Source: Chloranthus sessilifolius (Eukaryota; Streptophyta; Magnoliopsida; Chloranthales; Chloranthaceae). From it: DNA of 64,000 nucleotides. Numbering within the stretch: the first letter of the stretch is position 1; every line of letters begins with the position of its first letter. The notes under the pieces were generated by a model, which saw nothing but the letters and a program-made list of their open reading frames with translations, was not told the origin of the DNA and did not search any database. Positions 52,601 through 64,000 of the stretch are shown here, piece by piece. Both the position numbers and the translations under genes were made by a program. The DNA is taken from the NCBI GenBank assembly GCA_021018995.1, contig CM037586.1:22434394-22498393 (forward strand), written 5' to 3'.

Positions 52601-53590
52601 GCTTGAATAATAGTATATACTTTTTTTTATATATAATATAATATATTATATATAATTTTAATTTATTTATTTATTATTTAAAAAAAAAATAGTTATTTAT
52701 CTCTCTCAGATTCTGATACCACTCGCTTAGAGGATATGAACTCTCGTTTATGATTATCTCATTTCAAGGCCTACCATATCATTGCATCGTGTCCTTTTGC
52801 GTCATGCATGCAAACACTTTCGTGCCTCACTTGGTTTGCTCAAGCTTCATTCTTGCGTGCCTTGTATTTGTATTTTGCTTCGCAATAGTAGCATGCAGCT
52901 TTTCATATCGTTTCATTCTAATATGTATTGTCAGCATGTTGAAGCAAGCCTACCATCGTGTAAGTTTTTCGTTCCTAACACACGTCTATATCTGGCCCTC
53001 AGTTATCGTGCACTACAGTGTCCCATGTAACCCTTGAGTGCCTCTCTCTCAATCGACCCATATATTACAATGTATAGACTGAGTCATATGACAACCTCAT
53101 CTTAGGTGTCATACAGCATTGTCGAGACAATATCTTAGGCCTAACTTTTCAGACTTAAGAGACATTTGTGCACCCTTTAATGTCGCAAATTCTCGTGTGG
53201 GTGGAAGACTCCTCAGCACCTCTCTTATATAGATGGTTCAAATATCATTTGTAGGCAAATAACTTGAGAACCTCAAACGTATTGGTTTGTCCTACTTCCA
53301 TGATATACGGACTCTTTCTGTGACATAATGTCATGCCCCACACTACTACGCTCATAATGCTCCGCATTATCTTTTCTGTGATCGCGTCGCGATCGATCAT
53401 GCCACCAATTAGCTCCAAGGCCCACCATACCTTCATGCTGCTATCTCAAGTATTGGCCCTGTCACAATATGCCTTAATTAGGGTCATCAATGGGTTAGGC
53501 CAAGTTTGGACAAGCCTTAAAATTCATGAAATTCTTAACGAGATTCAACTTGTTTACTAATTGGTCCAAATTTAAACTTGACTGATATAA
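52601..53590. other. Unassigned repetitive-looking DNA
   Basis: A TA-rich block (52620-52680) is followed by a segment with phrases common in plant repeats, such as 'gacataatgtcatgccccacac' (about 53320) and 'cgatcgcgtcgcgatcgatc'-like dyads near 53385. No LTR pair or protein domain is found. Confidence 0.35.
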
Positions 53591-54910
53591 AAAATATTAA
53601 GGCCAATTTCCCTCAAAAATCTCTTATTATTCTGATTTATCCCAATCAAATCCCTTAAATTATAAATATCATAGCAAGGTCTCTTAGTTTTTTAGACTAA
53701 AATGCCCTTTATATATAAAAGGTATTAAGATTAGACTATTCCCTTTTTTCCCTCTCTTCCTTTCCTTCTCATGCTTGTTCCCCTTCTTCGTGCAAACCTC
53801 GCCGACTTCGTGCAAACCTTGTTGACGAAGAAAACAGTAGGGTTTCTCTCTCTCTCTCTCTCATTGTAAGTCTCTCTCTCTCAACAATTCATTTTCCTCT
53901 TATTTTTCTTCTTTATTTCTTCACATCAAAATCAGAAATAAGCTAGATAAGCTATCCTAGGACAATTTTTTCATAGTATGGTTGGATCACTTGGTGCAGT
54001 CTACTCTGTAAATTGGCCTAGGGTGGTACAAACTGACCTAGAGTGACACAAATCGACCTATATCAGTTTGAAACAGAGAAATGGATGAGATAAACTATCA
54101 TCGATAAGTTTGAAGTTACCCTAAGTCAGTTTAAAATGCCCTAGGTTAGTTTTGGTAATCACCTAGTGCAGTCTACTATGTAAATTGACCTAGGGTGGTG
54201 CAAACTGACCTAGGTCAGTTTGAAACAGAGAAATGAGTGAGATAAACTACCCTAGGTCAGTTTGAAGATACCTTAGGTCAATTTAAAATGCCCTAAGTTA
54301 GTTTTGGTAATCACCTAGTGCAGTCTATTTTGTAAACTGATCTAGGGTAGCGCAAACTGACCTAGAGTGGCGCAAATTGACCTATGTCAGTTTGAAACAG
54401 AGAAATGGGTGAGATAAACTACCCTAAGCTAGTTTGAAACTATCCTAGGTCAATTTAAAATGTTATAGGTCAATTTTGGTGATTACCTAGTGCAGTCTAC
54501 TCTGTAAACTAACCGAGGGTGATGCAAACTGATCTAGAGTGACACAAACTGATAGGGCAGTTTGAAACAAAGATATGAATGAGATAAACTCCCCTAGATT
54601 TGTTTGAAACTACTCTAGGTTAGTTTTTGTGATCACCTAGTGTAGTCTACTCTGTAAACTGACCTAGGGTTGCGTAAATTGACATAGAGTGACGCAAACT
54701 GACTTAGAGTGATCGTAAACTGACCTAGAAGTGTTCTACTTATTATTGAGTGTTTCTCAATGCATTAGGAATCGAAAAATATTCTTTCTATGGAGTTGGA
54801 GGTCACCTAGTACAGTCTGTGTTATAAATTGACCTAGGGTGGCATAGCAAATTGACCAATGTCAGTTTGAAACTGCCTTAAGGCGAACCAATCTATACTT
54901 TTTTTATGTT
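53591..54910. repeat. Tandem array with CTGACCTAGGTCAG palindromes, near a MULE-like end
   Basis: 'ggccaatttccctcaaaaatctc' at about 53601, followed by 'aaaatgccc', resembles the outer end of a Mutator-like TIR; the partner end was not found. From 53980 to 54900 a unit with 'cacctagtgcagtctact' recurs at about 53990, 54162, 54313, 54485, 54632 and 54803 (spacing alternating near 172 and 149). Each unit holds several CTGACCTAGGTCAG-like dyads ('aactgacctagg', 'cctaggtcagttt'). Confidence 0.6.
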
Positions 54911-57735
54911 AAAAAATCGTTTAGAAAGCTGCCATAAACCTTAAACCTATAATCATAGGGTGAGATAAAAAATATTCTTTCGTTGGTAATATATGGTTGA
55001 GTAGTTATATCAGTCGATTTATAATATTCTTTTGTTGGTAATATATGATTGAGTAGTTATATGGTTAATATCCTCTCCTATCTTTCAACATTCTGCAATA
55101 ACAGCAGTCAATTAAGTCAGTTAAAAAAATATCTCTAACATGTAATTAGAAGCATTGGAAAATGGATAGCCAAACAAGTGTGGTGCTACTGTAGATTTTT
55201 TTACGCCTCTATCAATTGGTAGAATTATTTTATATTTGATTAAATATGATTTATAAGATGACCCTTTGGTCTATGTGGCACCAGATATTATCAGTCTTTC
55301 TAGCAGAATATATAGCTTAAAAGTACTTCCTATTTTGGCCTTTAATTTGAGTACTGAGTAGAAGTTTTGAGATGAAAGGGGAAAGGGTTTACTATTAAAT
55401 TCTTTCATGCTTGCCTTTTAGTTAATCCTTATTAATTTTTGTGTAAACATTGATTAGCGGGTTTGATTTGAATTTGAATTATTGGTTGAAATTTTTAAAT
55501 TTAGAGATGGGTTTGAATGAGGATTAATTTTTAGATATGGTTTTGTAAATGTGACAATTTTTTAAAATAATAGAAAGAGGTTAATTTATTTATTTATCTT
55601 TTTTTTAATATGTTACGGTTGATGAATTTGATTCAGATTTGTATGTTGTAGCCTATAGGGAATGAGTTTATTTAGATGTATTAATAAATTTTGTGATTGA
55701 ATGATTGAACCATATTATTTTTGGATACCCAATTGGATTTGTGACAGTGAGTTATGAACTCATGATTTTGATATATTTGATTTAGAATTTAATGTAAGAG
55801 ATGGGTTTGTAGAGAAGAAATATTTAACCAGATATAAAACCCTATTTTTCATTTGTAATGGTTAATTAATTTTATTTAGATTTCAAATTCTCAAATAAGT
55901 ATATTCAATTATAGATTTTGTCATTTGACATTTGAATGGATATTGGTTAGGGACTTCCCAAGTAGTTCTATTTTAGCTCTTCTTTTTTTACTTTTTTTTT
56001 GTGTTAAAAGAAATTGAGTACCACTTGATTCTTCAATACCTATCAGAAAAAATGTTAAGTTAGGCTTTACTGTTTTTCGTGAAACACTATATATATATAT
56101 ATTCAACTTTGGAATTAGATCAAGTCTGGGTTTGCTCTGACCGCAACCATGAGGGCCATTTGACTGAAGTCTGGGTTTGCTCTGTTCAGGTCCTAATTTG
56201 TATTATCCACAACTGAATGCACTTGTAATTTGGGTATGCTATTAGACCTGTCCAGCAAGATCAGGTTCTATCAGGTCTGGTCTAGATTAACCTGCCGCAT
56301 GGACACCCATATCTATAGGTCAGGTACATTGGTACATTAGATTAAAGATGAGTTTTCTAATGACAACGAAGTGGAATTAATCTCTTGGCTGGAATCATGG
56401 TATCAAATATTAGTCGTACTGGTAATATGTATCAGTTTCTAGCCATTCTAGCCAAACTAGCTTGTTTGAATTTTTATATATGTGGTTAGTTCATCTTATT
56501 TCTTAGTTTGCTCTTCTGCTCACAACGGGGACAAAGAATGGCGAGCACGGAGTTGCGTCACAGCAAGCTAGAAGAGGTGCTTGAAGTGAAATCTAACCAT
56601 GGGAGTATAAAAGTGAGATTTTTTTAATCCAATTCATTATTTGGAATTTAAAACTATACAGAAAAAACTTCAATTTTGAATGAGCAGAGAGAGTGATTAG
56701 GAACTTCAACGTTCGAAGGTCAAAGGTCATGATTTCTGTGAACAATGCAAATGCTACTCAGATTTTGTTTAGCCCCCTATAAACCACATTCAGATTTTTG
56801 ATTCAGCAAACTTATTAGCTAATTTATGTTGCTTCCCTCATAATTCACAAGATGCTTCGTGAAATGTGAGCTGCACATAAAAAATTGCTAATCGAGAAAT
56901 TGGATATTCAAAATGAAAAAAGTGAAATTATGGAATGTTCAAAAAGACAAAGGGGGTTTGACTTGGGTCCTGCCTCTCTTACCTGGTCCTGAGTGCTATT
57001 TTTGGTGCATGTGGCTTGGGTTCATCCCTCGCCAGGGGAGCAATCAACGGTAACAAAATTAACTGTGATCACCATGGAATTTTCACTGTTAATTTTATCA
57101 CCATATTTTTCACTCTTTATTTTATGGTGAAAAGCATTTTTAATTTTGATTTTTTATGAACCTTATTGGATTAACCTCTTGCACCTACATGTGACACCTG
57201 GACTTGTGTTTGGATGCCAGTCCCTTTGTACATAAGAATTTCAAGTTGATGTTTGAAGTAGATCAGTCTTGGATAGTATTATCCGCTGGCATGTTTTACT
57301 GATTACCATATTTATAAATGAACAACACTTCTATATATATATATATGCCTCTCATGGAGTTAATGTCTAGAGAATCCTGCACAGAATACGAGATGTGACA
57401 TTTGCACTGTCCCATATGATTACTGTTGGAATGTTTAACTATCCAGGATGACAATGCACTTGTATCCACTCTTAGTTCCGAACTTACTCTTAGTTCCGAA
57501 CTTCCTATTTTATCCGATCTACTATTAATTTGATCAGCCAAATGTCGCTTGTCAGATATTTACAACAAAATGGTTGCATCAAGTATTTTTATATTCAATA
57601 TGGTTGATGTTCAGACCATGTTTTTGTATCTGAAGTCAGTTTTTCATGAAGAATATTCAAAGCTTAGGTGGTGTGTGTATGTGTTTTTTTTTTTATAAAT
57701 AAATTTATCAAAAAAAGATTTTATGGTTTGATTTT
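54911..57735. other. Mostly anonymous non-coding DNA
   Basis: No supported gene. Near 56539-56614 an ATG-led frame reads MASTELRHSKLEEVLEVKS; it loosely recalls the N-terminal region of HMGB proteins (a DSKL-type motif), which would fit the HMG-box exon at 61003, but the similarity is weak. TA runs lie near 56088 and 57335. Confidence 0.4.
57727..57735. repeat. MULE target-site duplication, left copy
   Basis: TTTGATTTT, repeated exactly at 60176-60184. Nine-base duplications are diagnostic of Mutator-type transposition. Confidence 0.93.
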
Positions 57736-60175
57736 GGGAAATTTACCTGATCGACCCTGTCAGATACACCTTTCACGTCAGAGACCCTATATTTTCACCT
57801 TTACCCAAACCGACCAGCTACAAGCCTAGCCAAATCCAACTACCACAAAAAGTCTTAAATACCCCTTTCTTACACTTTTTATGGTTCTACAAAGTTTAAA
57901 ATTTTAAAAATGCACCCACGTTGTTTGAGTTACCCACGTTGAAATCCATTGACTGCTTTAAATCTGACGATGCAGATCATTTTTCATCCCAATCTTTCAT
58001 ATGATGTATCTTGAGATCTTGCTCTTACCATCTACCATTAATATTTGATTTCACATGATATCCATTCTAACAAAGTGATCTTAACCTCATGTGGACCTGT
58101 GCCATGTGAAAATACCATATCTAGGCCGTTTGATTCGAAGGCTATGATCTAAATCTATGATGTCTGATTAGAAGGCCATATTATAAAGATCGATGGTACC
58201 AAAGATTGACATAAAAAAAGGCGATATCGCCTCTTTAAAAAAAAAATTCGCCTTTTTAAACAGTCTATATCGATTATCTAGGCAGTCTATATCGATTATC
58301 TAGACAGTCGCCAATTGAAAAACCTATTCAAATTATAGACCGTTGAAAGAAGAAGAATAGGTGATATCGACTTTTTTTCGTGTCAATCTTTGGCACCATC
58401 GATCTTTATATTATGGCCTTCAAATCAGACGGCATAGATGTTGCCGTCTGATTTGAAGGCCACAATATGAAGATCAATGGTACCAAAGATTGACACGAAA
58501 AAGGCAATATTGTCTCTTTTAAAAAAAAAAAAATTGCTTGTTTATGCGATGTGAAACAACATGTCTGATTAGAATGCCATATTATAAAGATTGATGGTAC
58601 CAAAGATTGATACGAAGAAAGGCGATATCACCTCTTTAAAAAAAAAAATCGCCTTGTTAAACAGTATATATCGATTGTCTAGGCAATTTAGACCGATTGT
58701 CTAGACAGTCTATATCGATTGTCTAGGTAGTCTATACCGATTGTTTATGCAGTCTATATCGATTGTCTAGACAGTCTATATCGATTGTCGAAGCAGTCTA
58801 TATCGATTGTCTAGACAGTCGCCAATTGGAAAACCTAAAAAAATTAACTCAAATTATAGACCATCGAAAGAAGAAGAAGAGGTGATATCGACTTTTTTTC
58901 GTGTTAATCTCTGGTACCATCGATCTTTATATTGTGGCCTTCAAATCAAACGGCAGCATCAAAAAATGCGATATTGCCTCTTAAAAAAAAAAAATCGCTT
59001 GTTTATGTGATGTGAAACTACATATATGATGTCTAATTAGAAGGCCATATTATAAAGATCGATGGTACCAAAGATTGACACGAAAAAGGCGATATCGCCT
59101 CTTTTAAAAAATAAAAAAAAACTTTTAAAACAGTCTATATCGATTGTCTAGACAGTTTATATCGATTGTCTAGACAGTCTATACCGATTGTCTAGACAGT
59201 CGCCAATTGGAAAACCTAAAAAAATTAATTCAAATTATAGACTGTCGAAAGAAGAAGAAGAGGTGATATAAACTTTTTTTTGTGTCAATCTTTTGCACCA
59301 TCGATCTTTATATAATGGCCTTCAAATCAGACGGCATAGATGCTGCCATCTGATTTGAAGGCCACAATATAAAGATCGATTGTACCAAAGATTGACATGA
59401 AAAAATGCGATATTGCCTCTTAAAAAATAAAAAAAAAGCGCTTGTTTACACGATGTGAAACTACATCTATGATGTCTATTTAGAAGGCCATATTATAAAG
59501 ATCGATGGTACCAAAGATTGACACGAAAAGGCGATATCGCCTCTTTTAAAAAATAAAAAAAACTTTTTAAACAGTCTATATTGATTGTCTAGGCAGTTTA
59601 TATCGATTGTCTAGACAGTCTATACCGATTGTCTAGACAGTTTATACCGATTATCTAGGCAGTCTATATCGGTTGTCTAGACAGTCTATACTGATTGTCT
59701 AGACAGTCGCTAATTGGAAAACCTAAAAAAATTAATTCAAATTATAGACCGTTGAAAGAAGAAGAAGAGGCGATATCGACTTTTTTTTGTGTCAATCTTT
59801 GGTACCATCGATCTTTATATTATGACTTTCAAATCATACGGCATAGATGATGCTTCATATCGCGTAAACAGGCGATTTTTTTTTTAAAGAGGTAATATCG
59901 CCTTTTTTTTGTGTCAATCTTTGGGACCATCGATCTTTATGGCCTTCAAATCAGACGGACTAGATGCTACTTCACATTGCATTAATATAAAAAAGTGTAA
60001 ATTTTTAAAATTTTAAACTATGTAGAATGATAAAAAGTGTAAGAAGGGGTATTTCAGACTTTTTGTACTAGCTGGAACTGGCTTGGCTAAAAGCTGGTCG
60101 GTTTGGATAAATGTGAAACTATAGGGTCTCTGATGTAAAAGTTGTATCTGACAGGGTCGATCATGTAAATTTCCC
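57736..60175. mobile_element. Complete non-autonomous MULE
   Basis: A 2440-base element with ends GGGAAATTTACCTGATCGAC and, on the complement, GGGAAATTTACATGATCGAC, long TIRs of roughly 150-290 bases, and the perfect 9-base duplication TTTGATTTT. There is no coding capacity. The interior alternates two modules: arrays of 'cagtctatatcgattgtctaga' (22-base period) and inverted copies of a block containing 'ccttcaaatcagacggca' and 'gatggtaccaaagattgac'. The outer TIR is shared with the MULE at 27753, whose transposase lineage may have mobilised it. The clean duplication suggests a fairly recent insertion. Confidence 0.95.
58258..59712. repeat. Alternating hairpin modules and 22-bp arrays inside the MULE
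   Basis: Arrays of TCTATATCGATTGTCTAGACAG-like units (22-base period) lie at 58258-58312, 58655-58815, 59130-59205 and 59573-59710. Between them the 'cgtgtcaatctttggcaccatcgatcttta' block and its complement face each other; one junction near 58437 is an almost perfect hairpin around 'cggcatagatgttgccg'. The element would transcribe into several strong stem-loops. Confidence 0.88.
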
Positions 60176-61002
60176 TTTGATTTTTCACATAATGCATTGA
60201 TTGTTAGAACATAACATAAGAAAATAATCATATTGAATATTCTTTTGACAGAAAAAGGGTGATGACACTATTGAATGCTACTTGCAATGCCCAATTTTTT
60301 AGGTATTCTTTTATATAGTCAAATTTCATATGATGGTGCATTTTTCATTTATCTTGGTAGCATTTCTACAGTTGTTTTATAGTAATCGAATTAATTCTTA
60401 ACTCATGATTTCATTTATTATCATCCCTTGGAATAATTTGTGATAGAAGAGACAATAAAACCATCATCTCTACATTGTTAAACTTGAGTCACTTCAATCA
60501 ATTCGGTCACGATTCAAATATTTTGCAAATGTTTTGGTTTGATGACTATGAATTGTGTGAGGGTGAAGCATAATGATTACACTTTCACTAGTTACGTAGT
60601 AATAGTTATATTGTTATGCTAGAACATAGTAACTGAGTTTGGATTCGGCAATTATTCTTCGGATGCCATTTTAATTCATTCATAGTAACAGGCTTGAGGC
60701 TGAAAGGAACCTAAGTGTGCAATTTCAATTCATTCATCTAATTATGATTTATATTTATTTCTTATTTGTACTTTGAGGCTGTGGGTTCTCAAGTCTTTGT
60801 AATTGTTGTTTGCCAGGGCAGGAAGCAATTGCAATACCTTGGGGAGGTCTTCCAAAGAAAGTGACAAAACTGTACTTCGCTATGAGTTGTTCGTAATTAT
60901 TTACGAGGCCCTATCTTCATATAAACCTATATATTACTCTTATCTTGCAGTATTGAAGCTGTATATCTGCAGAAATTGTACTATTTCTGTTGGGTCTGAC
61001 AG
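60176..61002. other. Host DNA, possibly introns of the HMGB-like gene
   Basis: Non-coding apart from a possible exon scrap at about 60820-60843, whose frame AGSNCNTL could correspond to the AGxKWKSL motif of HMG boxes with several changes. The splice phase to 61003 cannot be made consistent, so I do not annotate it separately. Confidence 0.4.
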
Positions 61003-61087
61003 GAGAAAGCACCCTTCGAAGCAAAAGCTGCAAAGAGGAAGACCAAGTATGAAAAACTCATTGTTGCATATAACAAGCAACAAGTTA
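61003..61087 (+). pseudogene. HMGB-type HMG-box exon, isolated
   Basis: After an acceptor-like 'gggtctgacag' the frame reads EKAPFEAKAAKRKTKYEK then LIVAYNKQQ. This is the third-helix half of a plant HMGB domain, in which EKAPY-AKAEKRK-EYEK followed by AYNKK is typical. HMGB proteins are abundant DNA-bending chromatin proteins. The usual acidic C-terminal tail and the first half of the box are not found nearby; the frame meets a stop 4 codons after NKQQ unless a donor GT at 61088 is used. It is probably a relic, though a gene with very long introns beyond the window cannot be excluded. Confidence 0.6.
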
Positions 61088-64000
61088 TCACATAAACCAG
61101 CATTTCCAGCATACACAAAATTTTTTTTTCCTTATTTTTGCATCCATAGTTTTGCAGGTTTTCAATGACTGATGGTTAAAAGTTAGAACTAATGGGCGCA
61201 AATGTTCCTCGTGGATGTCATGGAACTCGTAGAGTTGACACCATTGGGAGAAGCACTGGTTGGATTACCAGGGGTCAATGATTTATCAACCGAGTAGCGC
61301 AAGAAGTTGACAATTGCTGTCAAACTAGTTTCAAACCCTTCTATAATATTCATGGATGAACTGATGTCAGAGCTGCAACAATTGCGATGAGAACGGTGAC
61401 GAACATAGTGGACACAGGAAGAATAGGGCTGCAGCAATTGTTTATTTTCTTTAATTGCTAAGGATATTATTAGTAATTTTCTTTTGGGCTATTTGGGATT
61501 TTGAAGGACAACAAGTTGTTAACTATAGAAGTTATTTTCATGATTTATTTTTTTCATAGAAATTCAGATTGTAGTGTCAAAGAAGATTGGTGAGTGTACC
61601 ACTGCTCAATATAATCCATCACATGCACCAACATCAGTTCATGGGTCAATCTTTATTTTTATATTATGAATTTCATCATCACTGCTCTCTAATCAGGTTG
61701 CCACGTTGGGTGGCCGGAGCTTGTATGGCATATAACATGCTCAGGTTGCCACCTTGGGGGGGGGGGGGGTGGTGAAAGCCATCTACCATGATCTGAATAT
61801 AGATACAAGTGTTGCTAGAGAATGCAGGTCCCAAAACTTGGGTGGGAAATAAATACAAGCCATCTAGCATTTCAACAGCCATAGCTTTGATCTTTAAAAC
61901 TATCATTTTTTATGTCTTAATTTATGCAATATTCTAAAAGTTCATAGTGATAGATCATAGATTGAAATCGTTCCCTAAGCCGATGCCATCTCTTTTAGTT
62001 GCAAAGAAGTCATAAATGTTCTGCCATTTGGACAATTTGGAGTAGTAAATCTATGCCACATAATACCAAATGGCTTAAATTTAAGTAGGTGATGGGTTGA
62101 GGGGAGTTAATCCCTAAATACTTTTATTTAACTCATCTTATCTCCAGCAAAATGGGTTCACCATATAGTGGCAATTGGCAAACTATGAACTACTTGATTG
62201 TTTTCTTACGCCTTTTTTTATTTGATGAGTTGCCTTGATAATATTGAGCATCAGTGATAATGTTTTGAAATCAGCTCGATTGTGTCTTTTTTTTTACTCA
62301 TTTCCCCTCATGAGCATGATTGCCACATAGGAAAAAAATAAGACTAGGGGAGTCTTCATTGCAGTTGCTTTTGAAGAAAATTTAGTGTGGTGTTGGGCAC
62401 CATCAAGAGGTGGTGCCCACCAACTGTAAATAATTTTTTTTTTTCCAGCTATTTGGCTACATTGTGCAAAATTATTTTTCTAAGGCACCATGTGAACCTG
62501 TAACCTCACCACATGGACTATAGATTAGTTTCTGCATTTGTTGGATGACCATAATTATTCATTAATGAAAATCTTAGGTGGGACATTTGAGTGTCAGGAA
62601 ACCTTTAATAATCTAATTGTGACACCTATTTGTGAGTAGTGATGTCAAACAGGAGACCATTATCTGCTTCTTAATTTTTGCAATATTCTAAAAGTTCATA
62701 GCGATGGATCATAGATTGAAATGCAACATGCCCAAAAATGATGTTTTATGTATATTTAAAGAATCCAATCTGCTGATTATAATATCAACTGTTCTTTTTA
62801 GTAGCTGATGTTGAAGTTCATCAACCGGATGTCGAACATCTACTTAGAGTGAGAGATGTGCCAATGATGGATAAATTCCAAAGAAAAAATTGCTTTGGAT
62901 GAACTTTTTAAAAGAAAGTTCTTGAATTGAATTTACTATGGACCATTTTTCAACTTGAACAGTCAATGGATCTTCAAAAACTTTGAAGCATAATTTAGTC
63001 CCTAGGGAATATTATATTCCCAAATGCTAAAAGATATACCACAAATTCTTTATACACCTTGAAAATCATAAATTTTATATCAATCATCGGCATATCTATT
63101 TAAGAAAAGATAATATACATATCCATAAACCAAAATTCTATTTTTTAACGCCTCAATGATCTCCCACAGATGGTCGGCATCAGGTGGACTGGAAACCTGG
63201 CTAAACATGAAATTCGGTTCAACCAGATGGACTCGACCATCATAACAAGACATATAAAAGGGACCCGACCATCATAAAAAGACATATAATCATATGGACC
63301 CGACTATCAGAGGTGAAAAATGAATTCAAAATTGCACTATGATCGCCCATTTTGACCGAAAATACATTTCCTGCAATACACATGCAATATACTTGCAGAG
63401 AATATGTCGACATTTTTAATTTGCATGCTATCTGCACAAAATATATGCGTGAATCTATCAATTACCACGATTACAAATTTCATAATATTTTTTTACAACC
63501 CTCAACAACTTAGTATTCTTACTAAAACATGTTTCATCTGCATGCAATCGTATCACAAAAAAGGTAGAAAGAATTTATCCAATTAGTAGTGTAACTAAAA
63601 TGACGTCGCGAACGAGATGCTTTAATGTGACCTTGCAAGCTTGCACACCAAAATAGAATGCAAGCGTTACGGTACTTAAACACAACAACTCTGCGTATGT
63701 GTTCTTATAGGATACTGGGATAAACACTTAGCTGAAGTTAAAAATTTCAAAACTTATATATATATCAGTAACATATATTGGCAAGCCCCCAAGTCAGTAC
63801 ATTTCGACTGGATGTGTATTAGCCAAACCGACCGATTATTAAATTACCTTTCCTTTATTTTTTAGATGATTTTTGCTTTGAATAAGAGAATGATGATCTC
63901 ACAATGTATTTTGTCAAAGATTGGGGCAAAAAACTATCTTCATCGTTTGATTCAAAGGAGTCACTTGTTTAAGCACGTGACTAAAGGTGCCCCTTGCTAT
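61088..64000. other. Anonymous non-coding DNA to the window end
   Basis: No supported gene. A G14 homopolymer is at 61756-61769. A ~45-base phrase, 'gcaatattctaaaagttcatag', with flanks, is repeated at about 61928 and 62674. A shorter related phrase, 'ggatcatagattga', occurs at 24197. The segment 61195-61440 is less AT-rich than its surroundings but has stops in all frames. Confidence 0.45.

Noticed and set aside
60803-61168. 121-residue plus-strand frame
   Set aside because: It overlaps the HMG-box exon in another reading frame and has no domain; the exon frame is the meaningful one.

Overview
This window is plant nuclear DNA, AT-rich and dominated by transposable elements. The clearest evidence is a spliced, plant-type replacement histone gene H3.3 (exons at 45976-46047, 46157-46233, 50604-50694 and 51026-51196). 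Telo-box motifs lie in its leader intron, and the surroundings carry Athila-type and other Ty3/gypsy gag sequences, a hAT with a BED/DUF659 transposase, and Mutator-like elements (MULEs) with a ULP1-like gene. The sequence fits a flowering plant, but I cannot name the species. There are no prokaryotic features.

Layout. 1-10181: a rearranged minus-strand Athila-like retrotransposon with an LTR at 8643-10181, a frameshifted gag at 6428-7904, and a ~3 kb insertion bounded by an identical 82-bp duplication. 10182-13229: old host DNA with two orphan exon-like pieces, one resembling the C-terminal tail of UPF1. 13230-23963: a 10.7-kb hAT element with an 8-bp target duplication and a decayed transposase. 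A 2.5-kb gypsy LTR sits inside it, and a second LTR of the same family sits inside the first. 24000-27750: a kinase-like exon scrap, CACTA-type ends and decayed foldback repeats. 27753-40433: a large MULE with long terminal inverted repeats, a MURA transposase pseudogene on the plus strand and a convergent ULP1-like protease pseudogene (Kaonashi-type organisation). It was later invaded by a gypsy LTR plus gag, a piece of a second MULE and a solo LTR with a perfect 5-bp duplication.

41064-45024: a MITE-like element, a 125-bp tRNA-derived SINE with a 14-bp target duplication, and a 2.15-kb long-TIR MULE that ends about 360 bp before the H3.3 TATA box. 45384-51196: the H3.3 gene, intact and apparently the only intact protein gene here; its 4.37-kb second intron holds at least two inserted elements. 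51596-54900: two unrelated tandem arrays. 57736-60175: a complete non-autonomous MULE with a perfect 9-bp duplication. 61003-61087: an HMG-box exon. The remainder to 64000 is anonymous.

The most unusual theme is that several unrelated element families (Athila, a second gypsy, the MULEs, the hAT and a 54-kb array) each carry arrays of short perfect palindromes in non-coding parts. In two of the families the variants change symmetrically, so the dyad is preserved. This looks like a shared solution, such as binding sites or hairpins, rather than common descent.
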